In this document: one piece after another, positions 32,730 through 41,437 of the stretch
Layout of the letters: each line of letters opens with the position of its first letter
Position numbering within the stretch: the first letter of the stretch is position 1
Assembly (NCBI GenBank): GCA_964615335.1
Contig: CAZTMT010000001.1
Span: 310,001-374,000, forward strand
Length of the DNA stretch: 64,000 nt
Reading direction: 5' to 3'
From: HR10 sp964615335
Lineage (GTDB): Bacteria > Acidobacteriota > Blastocatellia > HR10
The notes under the pieces: model-generated
Seen by the model: only the letters and a program-made list of their open reading frames with translations
Told to the model about the DNA's origin: nothing
Databases searched by the model: none
Made by a program: the position numbers and the translations under genes

Positions 32730-35051
32730 ATGGCGCACAAGTACGTGGGCGAGCGTATTCCGCGCGTCGAGGATCGGCGGTTGATCACCGGACGCGCGCA
32801 CTATGTGGATGATATTGTGCGGCCGGGGATGGTGTATGCCGCGATCTTGCGAAGCATTTATGCGCACGCGCGCCTGAAGGAGATTCGTGTGGAGGCCGCA
32901 CGACAGGCGCCGGGAGTGATCGCCGTCTTCACGGGCCAGGATCTGCGCGGGAAGGTCGGACCGATCCCTGTGGCGAGTCGGCTGCCGGATTTGAAGATCC
33001 CCGAGCATTCGGTATTGGCCGTGGAAAAGGTCTGCTATGTGGGGGAACCGGTGGCCGTGGTGGTGGCCACGGATCGGTATCGGGCGCGCGACGCTCTGGA
33101 TCTGATCGAAGTAGAGTACGAACCGCTGGAAGCCGTCGTGGATCCGGAGAAGGCGCTCGAAGAGGGCGCGCCGGTCATCCACGAGGGGTTCGGAAACAAT
33201 GTGGCGTTCACCTGGGAGTTGAGCGGAGGAGATGTGGAGCGGGCTTTTCGCGAGGCGGATGTGGTCGTCTCGCAGCGGATGGTGAATCAGCGGCTCATTC
33301 CTGTGGCGATGGAGCCGCGAGGCGTCGTGGCCGAATACGATGCGGGCGAAGGGCAGCTCACCGTGTGGACCTCGACGCAGATCCCTCATCTTCTGCGCAC
33401 GCAGTTGGCGGCCATGCTGGGACTGGCTGAGAATCGCGTGCGCGTGATCGCGCCGGAAGTCGGCGGAGGGTTTGGGAGCAAGCTGAACGTCTATGCCGAG
33501 GAGGCGCTGGTGGGGTATCTGGCCATGCGGCTGCAGCGCCCGGTGAAGTGGATCGAGACGCGGCGGGAGAATTTCCTGGCGACCATTCACGGGCGCGGGC
33601 AGATCGCCTATGTCGAGGCTGCCGTCCGTCGCGATGGGACGGTCCTGGGTCTGCGGTATCGCATCATTCAAGATGTCGGCGCGTATCATCAACTCCTCAC
33701 GCCCGCGATCCCCACACTGACGGGGTTGATGGCCACCGGTCCCTACAAGATCCCGAATCTGCGCGTCCAGGTCACAGGCGCTTTCACCAACAAGATGGCG
33801 ACCGATGCTTATCGCGGAGCGGGACGGCCCGAGGCCACCTATTTCCTGGAGCGCATGATGGATTTGATCGCCGCTGAGTTGGGAATGGATCCGGTCCAGG
33901 TGCGGCTGCGCAACTTCCCACAGCCGGAGGAGTTTCCGTTCCCGACAGCCAGTGGGCTTCTCTACGACAGCGGCAACTACCCGCAAGCGCTTCAGCGCGC
34001 CGTGGAGATGATCGGCTATGAGAAGTTGCGGCAGGAGCAGCAGGCCTTGCGGCAGCAGGGGCGATATCTCGGAATCGGCATCTCCACCTATGTGGAGATC
34101 TGCGCTCTGGGACCGTCTCCGGCTCTTCCGGCCGGAGGATGGGAGAGCGCGACGGTCCGCGTGGAGCCGACGGGAAAGGTCACCGTCTTGACCGGTGCAT
34201 CGCCTCATGGACAGGGGCAGGAGACGTCGTTCGCGCAGATTGTGGCCGATGAGCTGGGCGTAGACCTTTCGGACGTGCGCGTCATTCACGGGGATACGGC
34301 CATCGTGCAGTACGGCATCGGGACGTTCGGAAGCCGAGCGACGGCTGTCGGCGGGACGGCCCTCTATGGCGCGCTGCAGAAGGTCAAGGAGAAGGCGACG
34401 CGGCTGGCCGCGCATCTTCTGGGCGAGGAGAATGTCGCCAATGTGGAGTTCGCCGAGGGCAAATTCTTCGTCAAGGATCATCCGGAGCGAACGATGACGT
34501 TCTCCGAGGTGGCGCAAGCGGCGTATCTGGCCAAGAGCCTGCCCTCCGGAATGGAGCCCGGTCTGGAAGCGACTTCTTTCTTCGAGCCGAGCAATTTCAC
34601 CTTCCCCTTTGGGGCGCACATCGCTGTCGTGGAGGTGGATCCGGAGACGGGCGAGGTGCAGTTCCGCCGCTACGTGGCCGTGGACGATTGCGGGCGAGCG
34701 ATCAATCCGATGCTCGTGGATGGGCAGGTGCATGGCGGGATCGTGCAAGCGCTCGGGCAGGCCCTTCTGGAAGAGGCCATCTATGACGAGAGCGGTCAGT
34801 TGGTGACCGGGGAGTTGACCGATTACGCGATCCCCAAAGCGACCGACGTCCCCTGGTTTGAGGCGGATCGGACGGAGACGCCCTCGCCGGTGAATCCGCT
34901 GGGAGTGAAGGGCGTGGGGGAAGCCGGGACGATCGCAGCGACTCCGGCGATCGTCAATGCCGTCATGGATGCCCTCTCTCCGTTTGGGATTCGGCATCTG
35001 GATATGCCGCTCAAACCGGAGAAGATCTGGCGCGCGATCCGGAAGGCATGA
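32730..35051 (+). CDS. coxL: molybdenum hydroxylase large subunit, form II CoxL type
   Basis: The 773-aa catalytic subunit matches the xanthine-oxidase/CoxL family: GERIPRVEDRRLITGRAHYVDD, the molybdopterin loops PEVGGGFGSKLN and ASPHGQGQETSFAQI, and the late KGVGEAGTI with the conserved Glu. The active-site loop at about residues 360-366 is AYRGAGR, which defines form II. Form I genuine CO dehydrogenases have AYxCSFR with a Cys binding Cu. Form II enzymes may oxidise CO poorly or act on other substrates, so CO oxidation is uncertain. It needs the molybdopterin cytosine dinucleotide cofactor. Confidence 0.92.
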   Translation: MAHKYVGERIPRVEDRRLITGRAHYVDDIVRPGMVYAAILRSIYAHARLKEIRVEAARQAPGVIAVFTGQDLRGKVGPIPVASRLPDLKIPEHSVLAVEKVCYVGEPVAVVVATDRYRARDALDLIEVEYEPLEAVVDPEKALEEGAPVIHEGFGNNVAFTWELSGGDVERAFREADVVVSQRMVNQRLIPVAMEPRGVVAEYDAGEGQLTVWTSTQIPHLLRTQLAAMLGLAENRVRVIAPEVGGGFGSKLNVYAEEALVGYLAMRLQRPVKWIETRRENFLATIHGRGQIAYVEAAVRRDGTVLGLRYRIIQDVGAYHQLLTPAIPTLTGLMATGPYKIPNLRVQVTGAFTNKMATDAYRGAGRPEATYFLERMMDLIAAELGMDPVQVRLRNFPQPEEFPFPTASGLLYDSGNYPQALQRAVEMIGYEKLRQEQQALRQQGRYLGIGISTYVEICALGPSPALPAGGWESATVRVEPTGKVTVLTGASPHGQGQETSFAQIVADELGVDLSDVRVIHGDTAIVQYGIGTFGSRATAVGGTALYGALQKVKEKATRLAAHLLGEENVANVEFAEGKFFVKDHPERTMTFSEVAQAAYLAKSLPSGMEPGLEATSFFEPSNFTFPFGAHIAVVEVDPETGEVQFRRYVAVDDCGRAINPMLVDGQVHGGIVQALGQALLEEAIYDESGQLVTGELTDYAIPKATDVPWFEADRTETPSPVNPLGVKGVGEAGTIAATPAIVNAVMDALSPFGIRHLDMPLKPEKIWRAIRKA

Positions 35052-35069
35052 TCCGGAAAGGAGGCGACG

Positions 35070-35933
35070 ATGATCCCTGCGGCTTTTGAGTATTTCCGAC
35101 CGGCCAGTCTCTCGGAGGCCCTGGGGCTTTTGCAGCAGTACGGAGATGAGGCGAAGGTCCTGGCGGGAGGACACAGCCTGATCCCTCTGATGAAGTTTCG
35201 CCTGGCGCAGCCGCGCTATGTGATTGACCTGGGTCGGCTGAGCGAGCTGGAGTATATTCGGGAGTCGGGCGAACATCTTCTGATCGGAGCGCTGACCCGG
35301 CATGCGGCGCTCGAACGATCCGATCTCTTGCAGCGGCGGTGTCCGCTTCTGGCCGAGACGGCGAGCCGGATCGGAGACGTGCAAGTTCGGAATATGGGGA
35401 CACTGGGTGGGAGTCTCGCTCATGCCGATCCGGCCGCCGATTATCCAGCGGCCATTCTGGCTCTGGAGGCCGAGATGCGGGCCGTCAGCGCACAGGGCGA
35501 GCGCTGGATTCGGGCGGAGGACTTCTTCGTGGATATGCTCACGACAGCGCTCGCTCCGGGAGAGCTGCTTGTCGAGGTGAAAGTCCCCGCCGTGAAGCCC
35601 CGCACGGGGACGGCTTACGTGAAGGTGCCGCAGAAAGCCTCCGGCTTCGCTCTCTGTGGCGTGGCCGTGCGGCTCTCGGTGAATGCCGAAGGCGTGTGTG
35701 AGGAAGTGGCCGTTGGGATCACGGGTGTGGCTCCGAAGGCCTATCGGGCGACGGCTGTGGAAGATGCGCTGCGCGGGCGAAAAGTGGATGCCTCAGCTCT
35801 GGCCGAAGCTTCTGAGAAAGCGGCCGAAGGGGTGGACCCTCTGGAGGATATTCACGCTTCGGCTGAATATCGTGCCCATTTGGCTCGCGTGCAGTGCCGT
35901 CGCGCTCTGGAGCGAGCCCTCTCCCGCCTGTAG
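35070..35933 (+). CDS. coxM: molybdenum hydroxylase medium subunit, FAD-binding (CoxM type)
   Basis: The 287-aa flavoprotein subunit has the two FAD-binding motifs of the family: AGGHSLIPLMKFRL near residue 32 and the TLGGSLAHADPAADYP loop near residue 110. The CoxM C-terminal domain follows. It receives electrons from CoxS and passes them on to the quinone pool. The gene starts 18 nt after coxL with an AAAGGAGG ribosome binding site, ends the operon with TAG, and converges on the nucleotidyltransferase gene with only 3 nt between the stops. Confidence 0.92.
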   Translation: MIPAAFEYFRPASLSEALGLLQQYGDEAKVLAGGHSLIPLMKFRLAQPRYVIDLGRLSELEYIRESGEHLLIGALTRHAALERSDLLQRRCPLLAETASRIGDVQVRNMGTLGGSLAHADPAADYPAAILALEAEMRAVSAQGERWIRAEDFFVDMLTTALAPGELLVEVKVPAVKPRTGTAYVKVPQKASGFALCGVAVRLSVNAEGVCEEVAVGITGVAPKAYRATAVEDALRGRKVDASALAEASEKAAEGVDPLEDIHASAEYRAHLARVQCRRALERALSRL

Positions 35934-35936
35934 CTT

Positions 35937-36893
35937 TCAGAACGGGACGATGAGGTATCCGTCCTGCAGGATACCCGTTTTCGGATTCGCTCCGGACGGG
36001 GCGCGGACGATCGCGCTGCGTTCGAAACTCTGTCCCGGAGCCAAATGGACGTCATCGCCCACGATGCAGTAGCGGAGTCGAACGGCGCGCGAGATCCGCG
36101 CGCGCTCCCAGATGACGCATTCGGAGACATCGGCGCCTTCTTCCAGGATCGTTCCGGGGCCGCAGATCACCTCTTTGCCTTCCCGGTGGAGAAGTTCCAG
36201 ACTCGCTCTCAAATAGCGTTCCAGTGTGCTCAGTTCGTACCACTGCCCTTCGGCGATGTGCGCGGCGATCGCCCGTCCCTGAGCGATCGCTCGGGGATAG
36301 ACATCCACGGTCGTATGCGAGAAAGTCCCTCGCGGGATGAACTCGAAGATCTGCGGCTCGACAAATTGGATGCCGGTGAAAAGTAGAGGGGGAAGCTCAT
36401 CCGATGCGGCTGAGGAGGGCATTCCTCCGAACCGAACGACCTGACCCTGCTCGTTCACTTCGACGATGCTGAAGCGCTCGCGCCGGACATTACGCAGGAG
36501 CACCAGTGTGGCCAGAGCCCGGCGCTCGTGATGCGTCTGTCGCGCGGCGTGCAGGTCAATATCGGTGATGATCTTGCCGTTGATGACCAGAAAGGTCTCG
36601 TCCTCAAGTAAATGGCGCACTTTATCGAGCGCGCCGCCTGTTCCCAAAATCTCCGGCTCCTCGGAGTAGGTGACCCGCACGCCCCAGGCCGAACCATTCC
36701 CAAGAATGCGACGAATGGATTCACCCTGATAGTGGAGGTTCACGATCAGATCGTCGAAACCATACCGCTTCAAATACTCGACAAGATGCACGATGATGGG
36801 CTTGTTGAGAAAAGGGACGGCCGCTTTGGCCCGATCGGCCGTCAGTGGCCACAGGCGTGTCCCCAATCCGGCGGCCAGGATCATGGCGCGCAT
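35937..36893 (-). CDS. NDP-sugar nucleotidyltransferase
   Basis: The 318-aa protein starts MRAMILAAGLGTRLWPLTAD, the G-x-G-x-R-x-x-P nucleotide loop. It continues with AVPFLNKPIIVHLVEYL, EPEILGTGGALDKVRHLL and FLVINGKIITDIDL (metal Asp). The C-terminal part is a left-handed beta-helix-like region (GPGTILEEGADVSECVIWERARI). This is the GlmU/RmlA/mannose-1-phosphate guanylyltransferase superfamily. The nucleotide and sugar cannot be fixed from sequence; hexose-1-phosphate or MurNAc-1-phosphate type activity is most likely. It follows the CYTH gene with an 11-nt gap, probably co-transcribed. Confidence 0.85.
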   Translation of the reverse strand: MRAMILAAGLGTRLWPLTADRAKAAVPFLNKPIIVHLVEYLKRYGFDDLIVNLHYQGESIRRILGNGSAWGVRVTYSEEPEILGTGGALDKVRHLLEDETFLVINGKIITDIDLHAARQTHHERRALATLVLLRNVRRERFSIVEVNEQGQVVRFGGMPSSAASDELPPLLFTGIQFVEPQIFEFIPRGTFSHTTVDVYPRAIAQGRAIAAHIAEGQWYELSTLERYLRASLELLHREGKEVICGPGTILEEGADVSECVIWERARISRAVRLRYCIVGDDVHLAPGQSFERSAIVRAPSGANPKTGILQDGYLIVPF

Positions 36894-36904
36894 ACGACGC
36901 CCCG

Positions 36905-37489
36905 CTATCTTTCCGGTGGGAAGAGCATATCGCCGAAGGGTTCTCCCCGAGCCCGGCAGAATTCAGCATAAAGCGCCGGGTAGCTCGCGCGCACCAGAGG
37001 CTTGTCCTCCAGATGAAAGTGGCGGAGGAATTCCCGAACGCTTCGCTCGTCTCCTTCCAGCTCCAGGAAGTTCCCCATAGGGGTCTCGTCGAACGTCACC
37101 GAGAGCGCGGCTCCCGAAGGGAGCGTCACTTCGTATTCTGTGCGGTACTTCTGGTAGCGATACACCGGTTTGAGTCCCAGGCGTTCCAGAATCGCCAGCG
37201 CGCGCATCGGATCGCCGATCTCCGTCTCCAGCTCTTCCCGGATTTTGAGTTGCGGATGGTCCCGGGGCGGTCCCTTGAAGGTGAGCTGCCCGCGCTCTCC
37301 CGTGCAGCGGATGCGCAAGAGGCTCTGCGCGCGCCGCAAGCGCCCGTCTTCGAAATCGAGCACCCAGTTGTCTTCGAAATGGCGCGGTCGCGTCATCCGA
37401 ACCTCCGGTTGGGCGAGGCCTTCAAAAGGATTCCGCTCCAGAGGAATCTTCACCTCAGCTTCGATTGTCATCGCACGCTCTGATTTCAT
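36905..37489 (-). CDS. CYTH-domain protein (class IV adenylate cyclase/CyaB-like)
   Basis: The 194-aa protein has the CYTH signature ExExK as EAEVK near residue 10. Tunnel-lining charged residues follow (LLRIRCTGERGQLTFKGP; KIREELETEI; YRYQKYRTEYEV; VTFDETPMGNFLELEGD). CYTH enzymes act on triphosphates: adenylate cyclase, thiamine triphosphatase or inorganic triphosphatase. The archaeal/bacterial CyaB subgroup fits the pattern, but the substrate is unproven. Starts at 37489 or 37471 are possible. It has a promoter at 37522-37550. Confidence 0.85.
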   Translation of the reverse strand: MKSERAMTIEAEVKIPLERNPFEGLAQPEVRMTRPRHFEDNWVLDFEDGRLRRAQSLLRIRCTGERGQLTFKGPPRDHPQLKIREELETEIGDPMRALAILERLGLKPVYRYQKYRTEYEVTLPSGAALSVTFDETPMGNFLELEGDERSVREFLRHFHLEDKPLVRASYPALYAEFCRARGEPFGDMLFPPER

Positions 37490-37521
37490 GGCTTTCCCCA
37501 GGCTTCGCCCTGCAGGCGATC

Positions 37522-37550
37522 AACATATCGAAGCTCCTGGGGAATTGCAA
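37522..37550 (-). promoter_or_regulatory. promoter of the CYTH-nucleotidyltransferase pair
   Basis: Minus-strand TTGCAA (37550-37545), 17 nt, TATGTT (37527-37522). The predicted start lies about 25 nt before the CYTH ATG at 37489. Confidence 0.5.
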
Positions 37551-37612
37551 GCAGGGGCGCGGCAGGTGGGGCCCCAACAGCTCACCAACGTCCTCCGAGC
37601 AGGGCTGTGCGG

Positions 37613-37653
37613 GAAATTTCCAGATTTTCGGATGAAATTTCCAGATTTTCGGA
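37613..37653 (+). repeat. two 20-bp tandem repeats, candidate enhancer sites
   Basis: GAAATTTCCAGATTTTCGGA occurs twice (37613-37632 and 37634-37653), a 21-bp period, identical in all 20 bases. Each copy contains an imperfect dyad GAAA...TTTC and is strikingly AT-rich for this genome. They lie 78-118 bp upstream of the sigma-54 -24 element, the normal place for activator binding. Confidence 0.7.
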
Positions 37654-37730
37654 AGCGTGTCGGAGGAGGGGCTCGATCGGCATGCTTCTAATGAACTCAC
37701 AGGAGAGGACTTATCGCAGAACGGCATGTG

Positions 37731-37746
37731 TGGCACGATTTTTGCT
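37731..37746 (+). promoter_or_regulatory. sigma-54 (-24/-12) promoter of the TonB receptor gene
   Basis: TGGCACG-ATTT-TTGCT: the conserved GG (37732-37733) and GC (37744-37745) are separated by exactly ten bases, as RpoN requires. It agrees with the consensus TGGCACG-N4-TTGCW at every fixed position. The predicted leader to the ATG at 37955 is about 200 nt and contains an 8-bp stem AGGATCCG/CGGATCCT (37794-37801/37812-37819). Confidence 0.75.
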
Positions 37747-37954
37747 AGACAACACTACCGGCATGACGAAGCAAATGGACGTAAGTCGGTGTGAGGATCC
37801 GGACGGGTGTTCGGATCCTGTGAGTCTTCTGGCCGCATGGCCTGAGTGTGAGATCGGGGGCCTCCCTCAGGTATGTTATGAGGGATCGTGTTCCCGGAGA
37901 GTTCCCGCAAGGAGAAACCTTGCGAGGGAGATTTTCTCGTGAAGGAGGTAGGCG

Positions 37955-40900
37955 ATGTTCGGACGTTACAGACACCTGCGGTATCTGGTGAGGTTTCTTT
38001 CGATTCCCCTGCTGATTCTGATCGGGATGGGTCTTGCGCGCGCGCAGACCGAGACGGGACAGATCGTCGGGGTCGTCCTGGATCCCAATGGGGCCGTGAT
38101 TCCGGGAGCGACCGTGACGATCCGGTCGGTCGTGACAGGGGCTGAGCGCCGGACGACGACCGATCAGATGGGGAATTATGTTGTGACCAATCTCCTTCCG
38201 GCCGTATACGAAGTCACGGTCGAGGCGCCGGGGTTCGCTCCGGCCAAACGGCGCGTTCAAGTCACTGTGGGTTCGCGCGTGGCGGTGGATTTCACGCTGG
38301 AGGTGGGGCGGCCTGTCGAGACGGTTGAGGTCATCGCGGAAGCCGGAACGCTCGTGAATACGGAGACGCAGACTGTCGCCCAGGTGATTGACGCGCGGAA
38401 GATCGTCGAGCTGCCGACGCTCACGCGCAATCCCTAGGCCCTGGTCGTGACGGTGGGGAACATCTCTCAAGCCGATCCGACCGGCCGGGGCGTTGGGGTG
38501 GCCATCAACGGATTGCGCGCGGCCGGCACAAACGTCCTGCTGGATGGAGCGGCGAATAACGATGAGTTTGTCGCTTCGGTCGGGCAGAGCATCCCCCTGG
38601 ATGCTGTGCAGGAATTCAGCGTCATCACCACGAACTTCACCGCCGAATACGGACGGGCGTCGGCCGGGATCGTGAACGTCGCGACCAAGTCGGGGACCAA
38701 CGAATTCCACGGCACGGCCTACGAGTTCAATCGCGTCTCGGCGACGACCTCCAACAGCTTTCAGAACAACGCCAATGGGATCCCGAAGCCCGTCTTCACG
38801 CGCAATCAATTCGGGTATTCGATCGGAGGACCGGTGAAGAAGGACCGAATCTTCTTCTTCCAGAGCACGGAGTGGATTCGCGTGCGAAGCGCGGCGACGC
38901 GGTTCGTCCTGGTGCCGACCGAGCAGTTCATCGCGGCTGCCGCTCCGGCGACGCGGAACTTCTTCCAGCGATATGGGGCGTTGAAGCCGGGATTGACGCG
39001 CTTGGCGACGCTCACGCGGCGGGACCTGATCGCGGCCGGGGCCGATCCGTGCGCTCCGGGCTCGCTCTGCGATCGGACGCTGGGTCCCGATTTCCCGATC
39101 TTCCATCGGGTGAGCTACAATCGGCCCTCGAATTCCGGAGGAGGCGATCCGCAGAACACCTATGATCTGGTCGGTCGCGTGGATTGGAATATCAGCGATC
39201 GGACCCAGTTCTATGCCCGCTACGCTCTGGAGAAGGGAGAGTTGTTCCGGGGGACCGTCAGCGATAGCCCCTATCAGGGATTCGATACGGGACAGGAGAC
39301 GACCAATAACAGCATTCTGCTGTCGCTCACGCACACCTGGAGTCCGCGCCTGATCACGCAGTCCAAAGTCGTCTATAACCGGTTGAACGTCCTGCAGCCG
39401 CTGGCGGAGCAGCCATCCAGTCCGACGCTCTTTTTCCGCACGGTCCCGACACGCTTTCTGGGGACGTTGGCGGCGCTGCCCGGCTACTTGCCCTTCAATC
39501 CCGGATCGGGCATCCCCTTTGGCGGGCCGCAGAATTTCGCCCAGTTTTATCAAGACGTGAGCTACGTCGTGGGCGCGCATCAGTTCCGCTTCGGCGGCTC
39601 GTACGTGTACATTCAGGACAATCGCACCTTCGGCGCATATCAGAACCCTTCGGCGACGTTGGGCGCCACGATCCAGCAAGCGATGGATAATTTCCTGCGG
39701 GGAGAGTTGCGGCAATTCGCCTCGGCGATTGATCCGCAGGGGAAGTTTCCCTGTCGGAATCCCGCGCAGCCGGATCCGACCTGCATCGTGACGTTGCCCG
39801 TCGGCCAGCCCAATTTCAGCCGCAGCAATCGCTATCACGAATTCGGCCTCTACATTCAGGATTCGTGGCGCGCGACGCGGCGGCTCACGTTCAATCTCGG
39901 GATGCGGTGGGAGTATTTCGGCGTTCAGCACAACAAGAATCCGCGCCTGGATTCGAACTATTACGATGGTGGCGGCGGGAACATCTTCCAGCAGATTCGC
40001 AATGGGGATGTGGCCATTGTCCCCTTGAGCCCGATCAAGGGGCTCTGGCGGAAGGATTGGAACAACTTCGCGCCACGTCTTGGGTTCGCCTGGGACCTGT
40101 TCGGCGACGGGAAGACGAGCCTGCGCGGGGGATACGGGATCGGCTATGAGCGGAATTTTGGGAATGTGACGTTCAACGTCATCCAGAATCCGCCCAACTA
40201 TGCCGTGATTGCGCTCATTGCGGGCGTGGATGTCCCCTCGATCGCCATTCCCACCGACGTCGCCGGACCCTTGGCGGGAACGCGCGGGGAGAAAGCCCTG
40301 CCGCCGGTGAGCTTGCGCAATGTGGATGCGAACATTCGCACGGCGTACGCGCACCTGTGGAGCCTGACGCTGGAGCGGCAGATCCTGCGCAACCTCTTCC
40401 TCGCTCTGGACTATTCCGGGTCCAAAGGGGCGAAGCTCTACTCGCTGGAGAACCCCAACCGCGCAGGAGCTGGAAACGTCTATCTCGGCGATCCGTGCCA
40501 GGTGGGGAATCCTTTGAGTTGCAACTCGCGCTTGCGCCCGACGCAGTACACGTTCCTGAACCGACGAGGGAACAACGCGTTCTCCAATCACAATGCCCTG
40601 AACGTGCGCGTGACCGGCAACAACATCGGCGGGTCGGGGTTGACCTTCGTGGCCAACTACACCTGGGGGCATACGATTGACAACCTCAGCTCGACCTTCA
40701 GCGAATCGGCGAACAATTTCAATCTGGGCTTGTTGGATCCCTTCAATCCGGAGCTGGATCGCGGGAATGCTGATTTCGACATCCGCCATCGCTTCGTGAT
40801 CAGCGGGATCTGGGACATCCCCTTCGCGCGCAATCTGCAGGGATGGTCGCGGCGCGTCTTCCACGGCTGGACGATCGCCCCGATCTTCTCGGCCAGCACG

Positions 40901-41359
40901 GGGTCGCCCTTCACCGTCTTCGATTGCACGAACGCGTTCTTCGAGGTCTGTCCGCGCATGTTCGCGACCGGACCGGTTTCCCGGACGGGACCGGATAATC
41001 CGCCTCCGGATCCGACGACGCCGGGCACCTTCACCTATCTCAACCTGGCGGGTCGGTTCGACAGCAGCTATGTCCATCCGATCACGGGGACATCGGAGTT
41101 CGGACCCTATCCGGCGAGCATGACGGGACGAAACCTGTTCCGGGGACCGGGGTCCTGGGTCCTCGATGTGGGGATCTACAAGACGACGGCCATCACCGAG
41201 CGTATCAGCTTGCAATTCCGCGCCGAGCTGTATAACGCGTTCAACCATCCGAATGCGTTTGTGCTCGGCAGCGAAGCGGACGTCTCCTCGACCGAGACGA
41301 TCCGAACGCAGAAGGATGGTCGTCGCAACGTGCAGTTCGCCGTGAAGCTCATCTTCTGA
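37955..41359 (+). pseudogene. Oar-like TonB-dependent receptor interrupted by an amber codon
   Basis: The 1,134-codon frame has a signal peptide (FLSIPLLILIGMGLARAQ), a carboxypeptidase-regulatory-like domain (GQIVGVVLDPNGAVIPGATV to about residue 115), a plug domain (INGLRAAGTNVLLDGAANND; AVQEFSVITTNFTAEYGRAS) and a long beta-barrel ending in aromatic VQFAVKLIF. This is the Oar/SusC-like outer membrane transporter group abundant in Acidobacteriota. Codon 161 (38435-38437) is TAG, where relatives have Tyr in RNPYxLV; the frame is otherwise intact. It may be a recent null allele, a sequencing error or a readthrough site. It has an SD (GAAGGAGG) and a sigma-54 promoter. Confidence 0.85.
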
Positions 41360-41401
41360 AGAACAGATTCTCCGGAGGCTTCTCCTCCGAGGAGCTGTTC
41401 T
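41360..41401 (+). terminator. hairpin after the TonB receptor gene
   Basis: AGAACAG (41360-41366) pairs with CTGTTCT (41395-41401). An inner CTCCGGAGG/CCTCCG-GAG stem (41370-41394) extends it. It begins one base after the stop codon. No long U-tract follows. Confidence 0.5.
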
Positions 41402-41410
41402 CTCACCTCC

Positions 41411-41437
41411 GAGGGGCGCTCGTCAGGGGCGCCCCTC
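41411..41437. terminator. hairpin between convergent genes
   Basis: GAGGGGCGC (41411-41419) pairs perfectly with GCGCCCCTC (41429-41437). The loop contains the stop codon of the leftward gene (41423-41425). It likely serves both converging transcripts. Confidence 0.5.

Noticed and set aside
37763..37942. Possible leader ORF of 59 codons between the sigma-54 promoter and the TonB receptor
   Set aside because: No ribosome binding site, poor codon use and no hydrophobic or regulatory feature.
37745..41248. Uninterrupted 1,167-codon minus-strand frame opposite the TonB receptor gene
   Set aside because: The translation is Arg/Pro/Glu-rich without motifs, typical of the antisense of a GC-rich gene. 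The plus-strand frame has clear receptor domains, signal peptide and promoter.
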